This document shows positions 19,579 to 28,953 of a DNA stretch of 64,000 nucleotides, one piece after another. This DNA comes from CADEFX01 sp963840425 (GTDB taxonomy: Bacteria > Pseudomonadota > Alphaproteobacteria > Rhizobiales > Hyphomicrobiaceae), in contig CAWIYZ010000020.1 in assembly GCA_963840425.1 (NCBI GenBank), positions 135,543 through 199,542 of the forward strand. Direction: 5' to 3'. A program made the translations under genes and the position numbers. Below the pieces are notes generated by a model. It saw only the letters and a program-made list of their open reading frames with translations. It did not search any database and was not told the DNA's origin. How positions within the stretch are numbered: the first letter of the stretch is position 1; each line of letters starts with the position of its first letter.

Positions 19579-19599
19579 TGTACGCCGACCAACCGTACA
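19579..19599. promoter_or_regulatory. TGTACG-N9-CGTACA inverted repeat
   Basis: Two perfect six-base arms with a nine-base spacer lie between the divergent YeeE/YedE gene (minus) and the MFS gene (plus). The arms lie on the same helix face, as expected for a dimeric regulator. This is a short repeat, so chance occurrence cannot be excluded. Confidence 0.3.
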
Positions 19600-19699
19600 C
19601 GCGCCGATTTCGCACCCCAATATACGAAACCGGCATCCCCTTCAATGCGCATCAGGTCTGCGGCGTCGCAGGCCTGTTATCCCCATTTCCGGCGCTGCG

Positions 19700-21019
19700 A
19701 TGTGGGTATTGTCGGCTCCTTCCACTATCATGAGCTTTCGCTCTGCCTACCGCATCCCTTTCCCATTGGCCCGAGCCTTGACGACACAGATCGCCTCGCC
19801 TCCCATTTTTGCCAATCGGCGCGCGGCGCTTGCCATCGGCGGGCTCGGCATGACGCAGATCATCGGATGGGGCACGGCGTTCTCGCCCATCACGATTTTC
19901 GGCACAGTCATGGGCGAGGAGCTGGGCATGGCGCGGGAGGTCGTGTTCAGCGGCATTACCCTCATGCTGCTGGTCAGCGCCGCGCTGGCGCCTCGCATCG
20001 GCCGCATCGTCGATCATCGCGGTGCGCGGCCGGTGATGATGGTCGGCTCCGTTATCGCCACGCTCGCCATGCTGGCGATGTGGGCCGCGCACGGCTATGT
20101 CTCCTACTACTTCGCCTGGGTGCTGATCGGCATCGCCATGCCGATGATGCTCAGCAACACGGCACTGCCCGGCGTGGTGCAGGTCGTGGGCTCGAACGCG
20201 CGGCGCGCCATCACCGCGCTCATGCTCATCAACGGCCTGACCTCGACCGTGGCTTTGCCGGCGTGCGCTTGGCTCCAGGCACGCATCGGCTGGCGTGACA
20301 GCTACCTGATCTTCGCGGCCCTGCACATTTTCGTCTGCCTGCCGATCCATGCGCTGGTCCTGCGCCGGCCGAGCGGTGACGTGAGCACGCCCTATGGCTC
20401 ATCCAGCGCTCCGCCGGCCGAGGGCGTGCTTCCCCCCGAGCGCCGGCGTGCCGCGTTCGTGATGCTGGCGCTGTGGGCGTGCACGGAAGGCCTCATCACC
20501 TGGGGGCTCTACATGCAGGTGATCGACGTCTTCAAAGAACTGGGCTTGAGCGGCGTGGCCGCCGTGGCGCTGTGGTCCCTGGTCGGTCCCGCGCAGGCCA
20601 GTGCGCGTTTCACCGATCTCGTGTTCGGTGGCCGCTATTCGATCTTCGCGGTGGCGCTTGCCTCGGCGAGCCTCACGTCGCTGAGCTTCATGTTTCTCCT
20701 ACCGTTCGGCCTGACGCTCACCACTACGGCGCTATTTTGTCTCTGCCTCGGCGTCGGCCACGGGCTGTATGCCGTCGGGCGCAATACGCTGCCGCTGATC
20801 CTGTTCGGCGCCAAGCAGTATGGCTACTACATGGGCCTGCTCATGGTGCCGCAGAACATCGTCAACGCCGCTTCGCCCATCATCTTTGCGGCTGCCATCA
20901 GCCGCGTGCACCCGGCCGCTGCCCTGGTCCTTGCCGGCGTCGGTGCTGTCACCGGATTTGCTGCGGTGGTGGCGCTCATCCGCGCCTGCCGCGGGCATGG
21001 GGCGGTGCATCCGGGCTAG
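19700..21019 (+). CDS. Major facilitator superfamily transporter
   Basis: This 439-residue carrier has about twelve membrane segments in two halves joined by a hydrophilic loop near residues 220-250. The A-type motif appears as RIGRIVDHRGARPVMMVGS after the second segment. Other helices include FAWVLIGIAMPMMLSNTAL and LPFGLTLTTTALFCL. An alternative ATG at 19730 is in frame. The family cannot be narrowed from sequence inspection; the closest impression is the oxalate/formate or monocarboxylate-like group. Transport direction and substrate are unknown. Confidence 0.85.
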   Translation: MWVLSAPSTIMSFRSAYRIPFPLARALTTQIASPPIFANRRAALAIGGLGMTQIIGWGTAFSPITIFGTVMGEELGMAREVVFSGITLMLLVSAALAPRIGRIVDHRGARPVMMVGSVIATLAMLAMWAAHGYVSYYFAWVLIGIAMPMMLSNTALPGVVQVVGSNARRAITALMLINGLTSTVALPACAWLQARIGWRDSYLIFAALHIFVCLPIHALVLRRPSGDVSTPYGSSSAPPAEGVLPPERRRAAFVMLALWACTEGLITWGLYMQVIDVFKELGLSGVAAVALWSLVGPAQASARFTDLVFGGRYSIFAVALASASLTSLSFMFLLPFGLTLTTTALFCLCLGVGHGLYAVGRNTLPLILFGAKQYGYYMGLLMVPQNIVNAASPIIFAAAISRVHPAAALVLAGVGAVTGFAAVVALIRACRGHGAVHPG

Positions 21020-21363
21020 GTCGTCGGGTATTTCCTGGGCGAGGAACGTCCGTCGCGCCGCCAAATCCCGATATCGCTATCTTGAGGTCCGAGGGCGCAG
21101 CCAGACCCGGACCTTGCTCTGGCTGTCGGCCGATTGTGCCCGCCGTGTGATTACGACGCGTATGTCGCCATGTGCGGTGGGTCCATCCTTTTGGGGTTCA
21201 CCCCATTGGACATGCGGGATTATCCGGATTGTGGCGTCGGGTCAGTTTGTATTCTCCCTAGGGGTAAGCGGAGGAGGAGCTGGGCAAGTCGGAAAGGTCT
21301 AGCCGAGCCACGTTGCGTCGGCAGCTTTCCTGCCTGATCGCCTAAGCCGCTCGAAGACGCGAA
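21020..21363. other. Intergenic region without a recognised gene
   Basis: These 344 bases separate the MFS gene from the Ca2+/H+ exchanger gene. No convincing coding frame, tRNA or strong promoter was seen. A small GGGGTTCACCCC hairpin lies at about 21198-21209. The base composition becomes less GC-rich toward the following two genes. Confidence 0.5.
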
Positions 21364-22500
21364 ATGGACCCCGCAGCGCATGATCAAACTGTCTGCTTCT
21401 TGGTGTGCCCCGTGAACGTCCTAGCCAAAGAGATACGACATAACCCCTTGCTCTGGCTGCTAGCGCTCGTACCGGTGGTCTTCATCGCGCACAAAGCCCA
21501 GCCCGAAGCACACACGCTGCATTTTGTGCTGTCCGTCCTGGCTATCGTGCCATTGGCCGCTCTACTCAGTCACTCCACCGAATCCGTGGCCGCCAAGACG
21601 GGTGATGCGGTCGGCGGTTTGCTGAACGCTACGCTGGGGAACCTGACCGAGTTGGTCATCGCGTTGACCGCGCTTCGCGCTGGGCAATATACGCTGGTAA
21701 AGGCATCCATTGCCGGTGCGATTGTCACCAACACGCTGTTCATGCTGGGAGCGTCGTTTCTGCTCGGCGGACTGAAGCACCACGTGCAGGAATACAATCG
21801 GGCCGGCGCGCGCCTGCAAGCAGGTCTGCTCTTTCTCGCTACAATCGCGCTGCTGGTTCCCGCGGTCGTCTCTCAAGCCGATTCCGCTGCGGTGTCCGTC
21901 GAGAAGTTGAGCCTATGTCTGTCTGTGCTGCTCATCGCCGCCTACGGATTGGGCCTGTTGTTCTCACTCAAAACACATCGCGAGTTGTTCGCCGGCGCGA
22001 AACACGCGGAGACAGGCGAAACGCCGTGGCCGTTGAGCTTGGCGCTGGCCACTTTGGTTGGCGTCACGGTGCTGGTCGCGCTGGTGAGCGAGGTATTCGT
22101 CGAGTCAGTGCAGCATGCAGCAGCGGCGTTTGGGATGACTCCAGCGTTCGTGGGCTTCATTGTCGTGGCGCTGGTGGGCGGCGCGGCTGAAATGGCCTCA
22201 GCGTTTTCTGCTGCGCGCAAAAACCGGCTCGACCTGAGTGTGGGTATCGCTCTGGGCAGCGCGTCCCAAATCGCGCTCTTCGTCGCTCCCGTTCTCGTGC
22301 TGCTCAGCTATGTCATCGGCCCAGCGCCGATGGATCTGCAATTCTGGCCGGGCGCGGTGGTCATGATGCTGATCGCCGCTATGACCGCATCCCTCGTGAC
22401 CAACAGCGGGCGCTCGGCTTGGTTTGTCGGAGCGCTCGTAGTGATGGTGTACCTGATTTTCGCCATGACGCTCTACCTGTTGCCTCCCAGGCTCCAGTGA
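21364..22500 (+). CDS. Ca2+/H+ antiporter (CaCA superfamily, Cax/ChaA type)
   Basis: This 378-residue exchanger has about eleven membrane segments. The two inverted alpha-repeats carry the ion-binding acidic motifs GLLNATLGNLTELVIAL in the first half and VALVGGAAEMASAFSAA in the second. It should export Ca2+ (or other cations) in exchange for protons at the inner membrane. ATG 21364 is open, but the GTG at 21412 would give a more typical N-terminus (NVLAKEIRHNPLLWLL). Third codon positions are richer in A and T than in the flanking genes, which hints at recent acquisition together with the K+ channel gene. Confidence 0.92.
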   Translation: MDPAAHDQTVCFLVCPVNVLAKEIRHNPLLWLLALVPVVFIAHKAQPEAHTLHFVLSVLAIVPLAALLSHSTESVAAKTGDAVGGLLNATLGNLTELVIALTALRAGQYTLVKASIAGAIVTNTLFMLGASFLLGGLKHHVQEYNRAGARLQAGLLFLATIALLVPAVVSQADSAAVSVEKLSLCLSVLLIAAYGLGLLFSLKTHRELFAGAKHAETGETPWPLSLALATLVGVTVLVALVSEVFVESVQHAAAAFGMTPAFVGFIVVALVGGAAEMASAFSAARKNRLDLSVGIALGSASQIALFVAPVLVLLSYVIGPAPMDLQFWPGAVVMMLIAAMTASLVTNSGRSAWFVGALVVMVYLIFAMTLYLLPPRLQ

Positions 22501-22529
22501 CAGCATGCCTCTAGTCGGAGCGTCTCCCC

Positions 22530-22976
22530 ATGTTGCGCCAGTTTCTCGTGGGCACTGCCATCAGCATTTGTAACATTGCGATCCACGCCGTGGTGACGGT
22601 CGCTGTGATATGGGTGGCGCGCATCGCCAGTCAGCGCGCAACGTCGCGTCAATCTCTTCGACTTACTACCGTCATGACTGCAACGGCATCGGTCTTGATG
22701 GCTGCGCATTTGGTCGAGGTGCTCACTTGGGCACTTGCTTACGCAGTGGTTCACGTTGTGCCTCCGGGCACTGACTTCACGTATTTCGCTTTCGTAAACT
22801 ACACGACGCTGGGCTATGGCGACGTGACTCCCGTGGAGCGCTGGCACTTGCTTGGACCGATGACGGCGATGAATGGCGTGCTCTTGTTTGGCTGGTCGAC
22901 GGCTGTCATTTTTGAAGTGCTGCGGAGAACGCTGACTGGCCTGCGCGGCAAAGGGCAGCGGCGGGAGGCGGGATGA
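22530..22976 (+). CDS. Small potassium channel protein
   Basis: This 148-residue membrane protein carries the K+ selectivity filter TTLGYGDV (G95-Y96-G97) between hydrophobic helices. Its segments are at about residues 8-32, 47-75, the pore helix and filter (82-98), and 105-130. This is the pore layout of the Ion_trans_2 family with one extra N-terminal helix. No cytoplasmic RCK/TrkA domain is present. It follows the Ca2+/H+ exchanger by 29 bases and shares its lower third-position GC, so the pair may be a transferred ion-homeostasis unit. Confidence 0.88.
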   Translation: MLRQFLVGTAISICNIAIHAVVTVAVIWVARIASQRATSRQSLRLTTVMTATASVLMAAHLVEVLTWALAYAVVHVVPPGTDFTYFAFVNYTTLGYGDVTPVERWHLLGPMTAMNGVLLFGWSTAVIFEVLRRTLTGLRGKGQRREAG

Positions 22977-23005
22977 TGCCGTGCGTCCAGCGTTAGGCCC
23001 CAACT

Positions 23006-24852
23006 CTAATCGACGATGTGATAGATGGGCGCCTTCTCCAGCTCCCACTTGCCCGTCTCGCGATCGTAGCGGGACAGGGTGAAGCAGTGCCAGTCGGCGT
23101 CGTCGAGCTTGGGGTGATCGCCCCGATAGTAGTAGCCCGGCCAGCGCGTCTCCTCGCGGAACATCGTGTGCTGCGTCACCGCCTCCGACGCCAGTACGCG
23201 ATGGTGCAGCTCCCACGCCCGCTGCAGCTGGTGCAGGTCCTCGGCGCCAAGGTGATCGAGGTCCTCCTTGAGCATGGCGAGCAGCTCCAATCCGCGGTTC
23301 AGCAGCGGCGTATTGGTCGTGTAGTGGGCGCTGATGCCGCCGACGTACTCGTCCATGATCTTCTCGAGCCGCTGCAGACCGTGGAGCGGCAGGATGTAGC
23401 TCGGCGACACGGTCCCGGCGGTGATCTCGTTCCTGCCGACGCGATAGTTCTCCAGCGGCTGGTAGACGGTTTTCTTGAGGCTCTCGTACTCCGCGCTCGC
23501 TGACCTCGGGCTGCTCGCGCCGCAGGTCGTTCACGTAGTTGACCGCCGCCTTGCCGGCGATGCGGCCTTCGGTGAACGAGCCCGAGGAGAATTTGTGCGC
23601 GGTACCGCCGATCGTGTCGCCGGCGCCGAACAGGCCGTCGACGGTCATCATGCGGTTGTAGCCCCACTGGTATTCCGCCGGGGCATAGTCCGAGGGCCCG
23701 CTCGCCCAGGCGCCGGAGCAGGTCGCGTGCGAGCCCATGACGTAGGGCTCGGACGTGGTCAGCTCGGGATTGGTGAACTTCGGGTCGATGTTCTGCGAGG
23801 CCCACACCACCGCCTGACCGATCGTCATGCCGAGGAAATTCTCCCAGCCGACCGTCTCCTTGTGCGGATCCTGGAAGGCCTCCGTCGTGACCATGCGGAT
23901 CGGGCCGCGGCCGGCCTTGACCTCCTCGAGCAGGGCGTGGTTGCGCAGACAGGTCGGCACCGGATGGCGGTCGATGTAGTCGCCGACCAGCTCCTTGGTG
24001 TGATTGTACCACTTCGACTCGTATTCCTCGCCGAAGCCGTTCTGGGTGTAGGTCTTGAGATGCAGGAAGTAGGCGCCGACCGGGCCGTATCCGTCCTTGA
24101 ACCGCGTCAGGACGATCCGGTTCTCCATCTGGGTCATCTTCGCGCCGGCGAGGATCGGCAGCGCATAGGCCGATGCGCTGCTCCACGGCGCGTACCAGGT
24201 CCGCCCCATGCCTTCACCGACCGCGCGCGGCTTGAAGATGTGCGATGCGCCGCCGGCGCACACGATGACGGCTTTCGCGCGAAACACGTAGAAGTCGCCG
24301 GTGCGGACATTGAAGCCCACGGCGCCTGCGACCCGATTGCCGTTTCGTGGCGTCCATCAGCAGGTGGGTCACCATGATGCGGTTGTAGACTTCGTTCGCG
24401 GCCTTGCGCGCGGCCTCCGCGACGATCGGCTTGTAGCTCTCGCCGTGGATCATGATCTGCCATTTGCCCTCGCGCTGATACCGGCCGGTTTCCGGATCGC
24501 GCATGATCGGCAGGCCCCACTCCTCGAACTTGTGCACGGTGGAGTCGACGTGCCGCGCGATGTCGTAGCCGAGGTCCTCGCGCACCAGCCCCATCAGATC
24601 GTTGCGCGCGTAGCGCACGTGGTCCTCGGGCTGGTTCTCGTTCCACTGCATGCCCATGTAGCAGTTGATGGCGTAGAGGCCCTGGGCGACGGCGCCGCTG
24701 CGCTCGATGTTCGCCTTCTCGACGCAGACGATCTTCAGGTCGCGGCCCCAGTAGTTGGATTCGTAGGTTGCGCCGCAGCCGGCCATGCCGCCGCCGACGA
24801 CGAGGATGTCGGAATCGACGAATACCGTCTTTCTGCGCGCGAACAGCGCCAT
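23006..24852 (-). CDS. aprA: Adenylylsulfate reductase alpha subunit, two frameshifts
   Basis: AprA is the FAD-containing subunit of APS reductase, which joins or splits sulfite and AMP to form APS. Bridged length is about 615 residues, normal for the family. Visible parts are the FAD-binding start ILVVGGGMAGCGATYE, EKANIERSGAVAQGLYAIN, VICAGGASHIFKPRAV, the active-site region NRIVLTRFKDGYGPVGAYF, and DGLFGAGDTIGGTAHKFSSG. Frame changes are near 24340 and 23495. It follows aprB with a TGATG overlap. The presence of aprM marks the sulfur-oxidising (reverse) type rather than a sulfate reducer. Confidence 0.93.
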
Positions 24853-25313
24853 CAGACGACGCCCTGCTTGAGCTGGTCGCGCCGCAGCGCGGGCAGCTTG
24901 TCGACATTCAGCGCCTCGGGCTCATGCGCGAGCTCCTGCGACTTCATCGCGTCGGCGGCCGGCGCTTCGTAGTCGGCCGGAGACTTGATCGAGCCCCACG
25001 GCGTGGTGCGGATCGGCGAGACGAAATTCTTCTCGCGCCCGTCGCGGAACTTGACCTTCCACGAGACGATGCCCTTCTCCTCCTCCCGCAGCACGCGGAC
25101 GCTGTGGCCGAGCGGCGCGAAGTCGGCATAGCCGCGCACATCGATCGCGTTCTGCGGGCAGGCCTTCACGCAGGAGTAGCACTCCCAGCACATGTTCGGC
25201 TCGATGTTGAAGGCGCGGCGGTAGGTCTTGTCGATGTGCATGATGTCGGACGGGCAGATATCGACGCAGTGCCCGCAGCCGTCGCATCTCGTCATGTAGA
25301 CGAATGTCGGCAT
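24852..25313 (-). CDS. aprB: Adenylylsulfate reductase beta subunit
   Basis: This 153-residue iron-sulfur subunit has two [4Fe-4S] binding motifs: CDGCGHCVDICP at about residues 9-20 and CWECYSCVKACP at about 42-53. A C-terminal tail follows that wraps the alpha subunit in known structures. It passes electrons between the AprA FAD and the membrane. The frame is intact, in contrast to both neighbours. The ATG at 25313 is the start, and the stop overlaps the aprA start by one base. Confidence 0.95.
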   Translation of the reverse strand: MPTFVYMTRCDGCGHCVDICPSDIMHIDKTYRRAFNIEPNMCWECYSCVKACPQNAIDVRGYADFAPLGHSVRVLREEEKGIVSWKVKFRDGREKNFVSPIRTTPWGSIKSPADYEAPAADAMKSQELAHEPEALNVDKLPALRRDQLKQGVV

Positions 25314-25356
25314 GATGCTCCGTTCGCTTTCCTGTCGAAGACGCGTGTTGGTCCTG

Positions 25357-26174
25357 TCAGTAGTGTCGGGGCTCCCGCCGTGCGCTGCCGAAGATCTCGG
25401 GGTTGTCGGCGGGGGCGGGCAGGTTGCTGCGCGAGCCGTTGGCCTCCTCGATGCGCTTCTGGAAGGCAGCGGCCGGCTTGAAGAACATGTGCGAGAACTT
25501 GGACCACGGCACGGAGCCGAACAGCACCGTGGTGGCAATGAGGTAGAGGCCGAGGAACACGTTTGACCAACCGGAGCCTGCCGACTGCAGCCACGCCCAG
25601 ATCAAGCCGAAGGTGACGCTGCCCAGACAGCGACAGGATGAACAGGTCGGCGCGCACGAGGCGGAACGGCGAATTGCCTTCGGCGGAGACGTCGACGCGG
25701 ATGAAGAACCAGAACCAGTAGCCGCCGACGCAGACCATGAGCGCGCCGAGCGTCCAGAGCAACGGCAGGATCGCCGGCGTTGCGTTACTCGGCGTCGGAT
25801 AGCAGAACACCATGATGAAGGTCGTGATGACGTAAGGCAAGGAAGCCGTACATCGTCAGCAGGTGGGCTACTCTGCGCCGCGGATTGCAGAACTCACCGG
25901 ATGCGAGCACATCCTCCACCGCGGTGCGCATGGCCACCGACATCAGCTCGCCACCGGCTATCTGGCGTGACCCCTTCCTCTGCGCCTTGCGCCAGTTGTC
26001 GAAGAAGTATGTCGCGCTGCCCTTGTGGACGATGTCGAACAGCGTGCCGCCCGCGACGAGCAGGATCATCGCGACCACATACCACTGCATGACGGACGGA
26101 GATACGAGCTGCGAAAGCTCCGCGAAGGGATTGGCGACGAACACTTGGGCTCCCCACTTGGATGCTGCCAACAT
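25357..26174 (-). CDS. aprM: APS reductase membrane anchor, two frameshifts
   Basis: Bridged, this is a membrane protein of about 270 residues with about five hydrophobic segments. These include MQWYVVAMILLVAGGTLFD, VITTFIMVFCYPTPSNATP, ILPLLWTLGALMVCVGG and WSNVFLGLYLIATTVLFG. The cytoplasmic tail ends near NPEIFGSARRE. AprM is known from sulfur-oxidising bacteria, where it is thought to link AprBA to the quinone pool. Frame changes are near 25838 and 25625. The ATG at 26174 has no clear Shine-Dalgarno. Gene order aprM-aprB-aprA matches the known cluster. Confidence 0.85.
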
Positions 26175-26432
26175 GCCGCCGTATCGGCGGCAGTGGCCGT
26201 AGTGCAACACCAATCAGCTCGCTCGCGACACCAGCGTGCCACGATCAGTGTCCCGCGAAGCATCTCCACACTACGCCAAGCTAGCTACTCGATACTCGCG
26301 CCGCAAGCGACAACCATGCGCCAGTCGCGTGGATGCACATTCACGTGTCGGTGTTTTCCGGAACGCTGGACCCCATCGTCCGTTTAGCGCTGCGGTAAGG
26401 CGGGCGCAGCGGCACGGTCCAGGGTCAGTGTC

Positions 26433-27137
26433 ATGATTTCCTTGTCCCAGCGTCAGAGCCTGTTGGCAGGCCTTCTCGTTCTCGGTCTGCTCGCGCCGCT
26501 CGGTAGCAGCGCTCGTGCCCGCGGCGGAGGTGGCTTCGGCGTCGCGCATGGCGGTTTTTCCGCAGATGCCATTCAGCCCCATCCGGTCGGCATCCCGTCA
26601 TTGGCGTCGCGCGCCTCGCTTGGCTCAGCTGCCCTATCGCCGGTTGCGGGTGGCACCGGTATGCGATCGGATCCCACGCAGATGGGTCAAGGCAGCCACC
26701 GGCATCACCGCCCACCGGCAGGGGGATCACGCGGTTCCGGTACGAGCAAGTCGAGTGCAGCCAGTGCGATCGACCAGTCCGCGATCAGCGTGCCGACACA
26801 GACCCAGGTGCCTTCTTCGCCGGCGAACGCGGGGCGCAATCCGGCCCTGACCGGTGGCACGGATCCGGCAATCGGTCAGCCGAGCCCACCCGTGCCTGAT
26901 ACCCTCGCCTCTGGCGGCGGGTCGGCGACGGTCGATCACTACGGTGGCGGCGCCGAGACGCTGGCGTCCTGCATGAGCTTCTGGGACCGCGGCACGCACA
27001 TGACCCGCGCCGAATGGCGGCAGACTTGCAACCGGACGCTCAACGGCATCGACCTGCCGGTCGAGATGGGCGGTCCAGTGGCGCAGTCGAGTGGGACGCG
27101 CCATGCTGCGGCGTCGCCACACGGCAGGCGCCGGTAA
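26433..27137 (+). CDS. Secreted low-complexity protein with C-terminal conserved segment
   Basis: This is a 234-residue protein with a signal peptide (about residues 1-28). A long Gly/Ser/Pro/Ala-rich region of about 140 residues has little predicted structure. A conserved-looking end follows: ETLASCMSFWDRGTHMTRAEWRQTC, split here as SCMSFWDRGTHM and TRAEWRQTCNRTL, with two Cys. Similar ends are found on small secreted proteins in Hyphomicrobiales, but no function is known. The stop lies four bases from the convergent ankyrin gene. Confidence 0.65.
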   Translation: MISLSQRQSLLAGLLVLGLLAPLGSSARARGGGGFGVAHGGFSADAIQPHPVGIPSLASRASLGSAALSPVAGGTGMRSDPTQMGQGSHRHHRPPAGGSRGSGTSKSSAASAIDQSAISVPTQTQVPSSPANAGRNPALTGGTDPAIGQPSPPVPDTLASGGGSATVDHYGGGAETLASCMSFWDRGTHMTRAEWRQTCNRTLNGIDLPVEMGGPVAQSSGTRHAAASPHGRRR

Positions 27138-27141
27138 TCGC

Positions 27142-27537
27142 TCACGCCAACCCTTGCAGGTATTCGTACACGGCCTGCGCCTCGGGGCCGCCGGCCTTGG
27201 CGTGCGCGAGCAGCGGAATGCCATGTGCTCCGGGGATTTTAATCGCACCGGGAAAAGCGCCAAGCACCGCCTTCACGACATCGAGCTTACCGAGCATGGC
27301 CGCCGCGAACAGATCGAGGCGCGCGCCGTTCTCGAGCAGGAACGTGGCGATGTCCCGTCGGCCCACGTGAGCCGCCGCGCCGAGCGCGCTTTCGAAGTCG
27401 CCGCCGCCCCAGTCCCAGGTGGCATTGACCAGCGCGGGCTTCTCGCCCACCAGCTGCTTGACGCGGTCGAGGTCGCCGTGCGCCTTGCGCACCATCTCCT
27501 CGACGAGGTTTCGATCGATAGCGGGCGGTCTATCCAC
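27142..27537 (-). CDS. Ankyrin-repeat protein
   Basis: This 131-residue cytoplasmic protein has about three ankyrin-type repeats: HGDLDRVKQLVGEKPALVN, then GAAAHVGRRDIATFLLENGA and AAMLGKLDVVKAVLGAFPG, then a capping repeat with HGIPLLAHAKAGG. It should mediate a protein-protein contact. The GTG at 27537 is chosen because TTGGAG lies nine bases upstream. It is divergent from cfa across a short AT-rich region with promoter-like sequence. Confidence 0.8.
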   Translation of the reverse strand: MDRPPAIDRNLVEEMVRKAHGDLDRVKQLVGEKPALVNATWDWGGGDFESALGAAAHVGRRDIATFLLENGARLDLFAAAMLGKLDVVKAVLGAFPGAIKIPGAHGIPLLAHAKAGGPEAQAVYEYLQGLA

Positions 27538-27610
27538 GGCTCTGGTCTCCAAAAACTATATTCTATTTCTCTACAATAATTAGACGCATCCACGACGGCG
27601 GTGCAAGCGC

Positions 27611-28953
27611 ATGCACGAACCCCTTGATCCGCAGGGCCTGCTGTGGAAGGTGGGGCAAACCGTGGAGGGCCGACCGATGTTTCCACTCTCGCACATGCTG
27701 AAGTCATTCGTGCGTACCGGTACCCTGACGTGTGATCGATGCGGACGGTAAGACGCACGTCTTTGCGGGTGCGCCCGGTGGCCCGGAGGTGACGATGCGC
27801 CTCACGGATCCAACGCTCTACCGCAAGCTGTTCTTCAATCCCGAGCTCAATGCCGGGCGAGGCCTACATGGACGGCCGCCTCAGCTTCGAGAACTCGACG
27901 CTCAGCGACTTCCTGACGCTGTTCTCCATCAACCGGCTGTCGCTCGGCGCGCATCCAATGCAGAAAGTGCTGCGCAAGGTGTCGCTCGGCTTGAAGCGCT
28001 TCCAGCAGGCCAATCCCATTGGCCAGGCGCAGAAGAACGTCGCGCACCACTACGATCTCGGCAACGACTTCTACAAGCTGTTCCTCGACGAGGGCATGCA
28101 GTACTCCTGCGCCTACTTCCTCAACGACGGCGAGAGCCTGGAGCAGGCGCAGCGCAACAAGCTGCGGCTCATCGCCTCCAAGCTGGCGCTGCGGCCCGGC
28201 CTCAAAATCCTCGATATCGGCAGCGGCTGGGGCGACATGGCGCTGTATCTGGCGCCATGGAGAATGTCGATGTCACGGGCGTGACGCTGTCCAAGGAGCA
28301 GCACGCGCTTTCCAACGAGAAGGCGAAGCGGCTGGGTCTATCGGACCGTGTTCGCTTCCGCCTGCAGGACTATCGCGAGGTGCCCGAACGCTTCGACCGC
28401 ATCGTCTCGGTCGGCATGTTCGAGCACGTCGGCGTGCATCACTACGGCGAGTTCTTCGCCAAGGTGAACGCGCTGATGAAGGACGACGGCGTGATGCTGC
28501 TGCACTCGATCGGCCATATGAGCCCGCCCGGCACGGCGAGCCCGTGGCTGCGCAAATACATCTTCCCCGGCGCCTACTCGCCGGCGCTGTCGGAGGTGTT
28601 CACTGCGGTGGAGCAGGCCAGCCTGTGGGTTACCGATCTCGAATTCCTGCGCCTGCACTACGCCATGACGCTCAATCATTGGCGACAGGCGCTTCGAGGC
28701 CAACCGCGCCAAGGTCGCCCAGATGTACGACGAGCGCTTCTGCCGCATGTGGGAGTTCTACCTGATCAGCGCCGAGATGATGTTCCGAACGGGCAGCCAG
28801 CTCGTCTTCCATATGCAGCTGGCGCGCAAGCGCGACGCGGTGCCGATCACCCGCGATTACATCACCGACGTGCAGCGGCGCTACAAGGCGCTGGAGATCG
28901 AGCGGTTGCCGTCTGTCACTGCTGCTGCGCCATCGGCGGCGGCGGGGCCTTGA
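27611..28953 (+). CDS. cfa: Cyclopropane-fatty-acyl-phospholipid synthase, four frameshifts
   Basis: Cfa transfers a methylene group from S-adenosylmethionine to unsaturated acyl chains of membrane lipids. Bridged length is about 447 residues. Visible are an N-terminal lipid-binding domain (AGEAYMDGRLSFE after bridging, NVAHHYDLGNDFYKLFLDE), the SAM site LKILDIGSGWGDMALYLA, and MFEHVGVHHYGEFF with HSIGHMSPPGTASPW. Frame shifts lie near 27725 (extra T), 27858 (GGC became GGGC), 28257 (missing base) and 28690 (extra G). Conservation holds across each, so sequencing error is likely. The 3' end overlaps the convergent gene by 38 bases. Confidence 0.92.

Noticed and set aside
18423..19733. 436-residue plus-strand open frame opposite the YeeE/YedE gene
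   Set aside because: The minus strand carries a membrane protein with family cysteines; the plus frame is a shadow.
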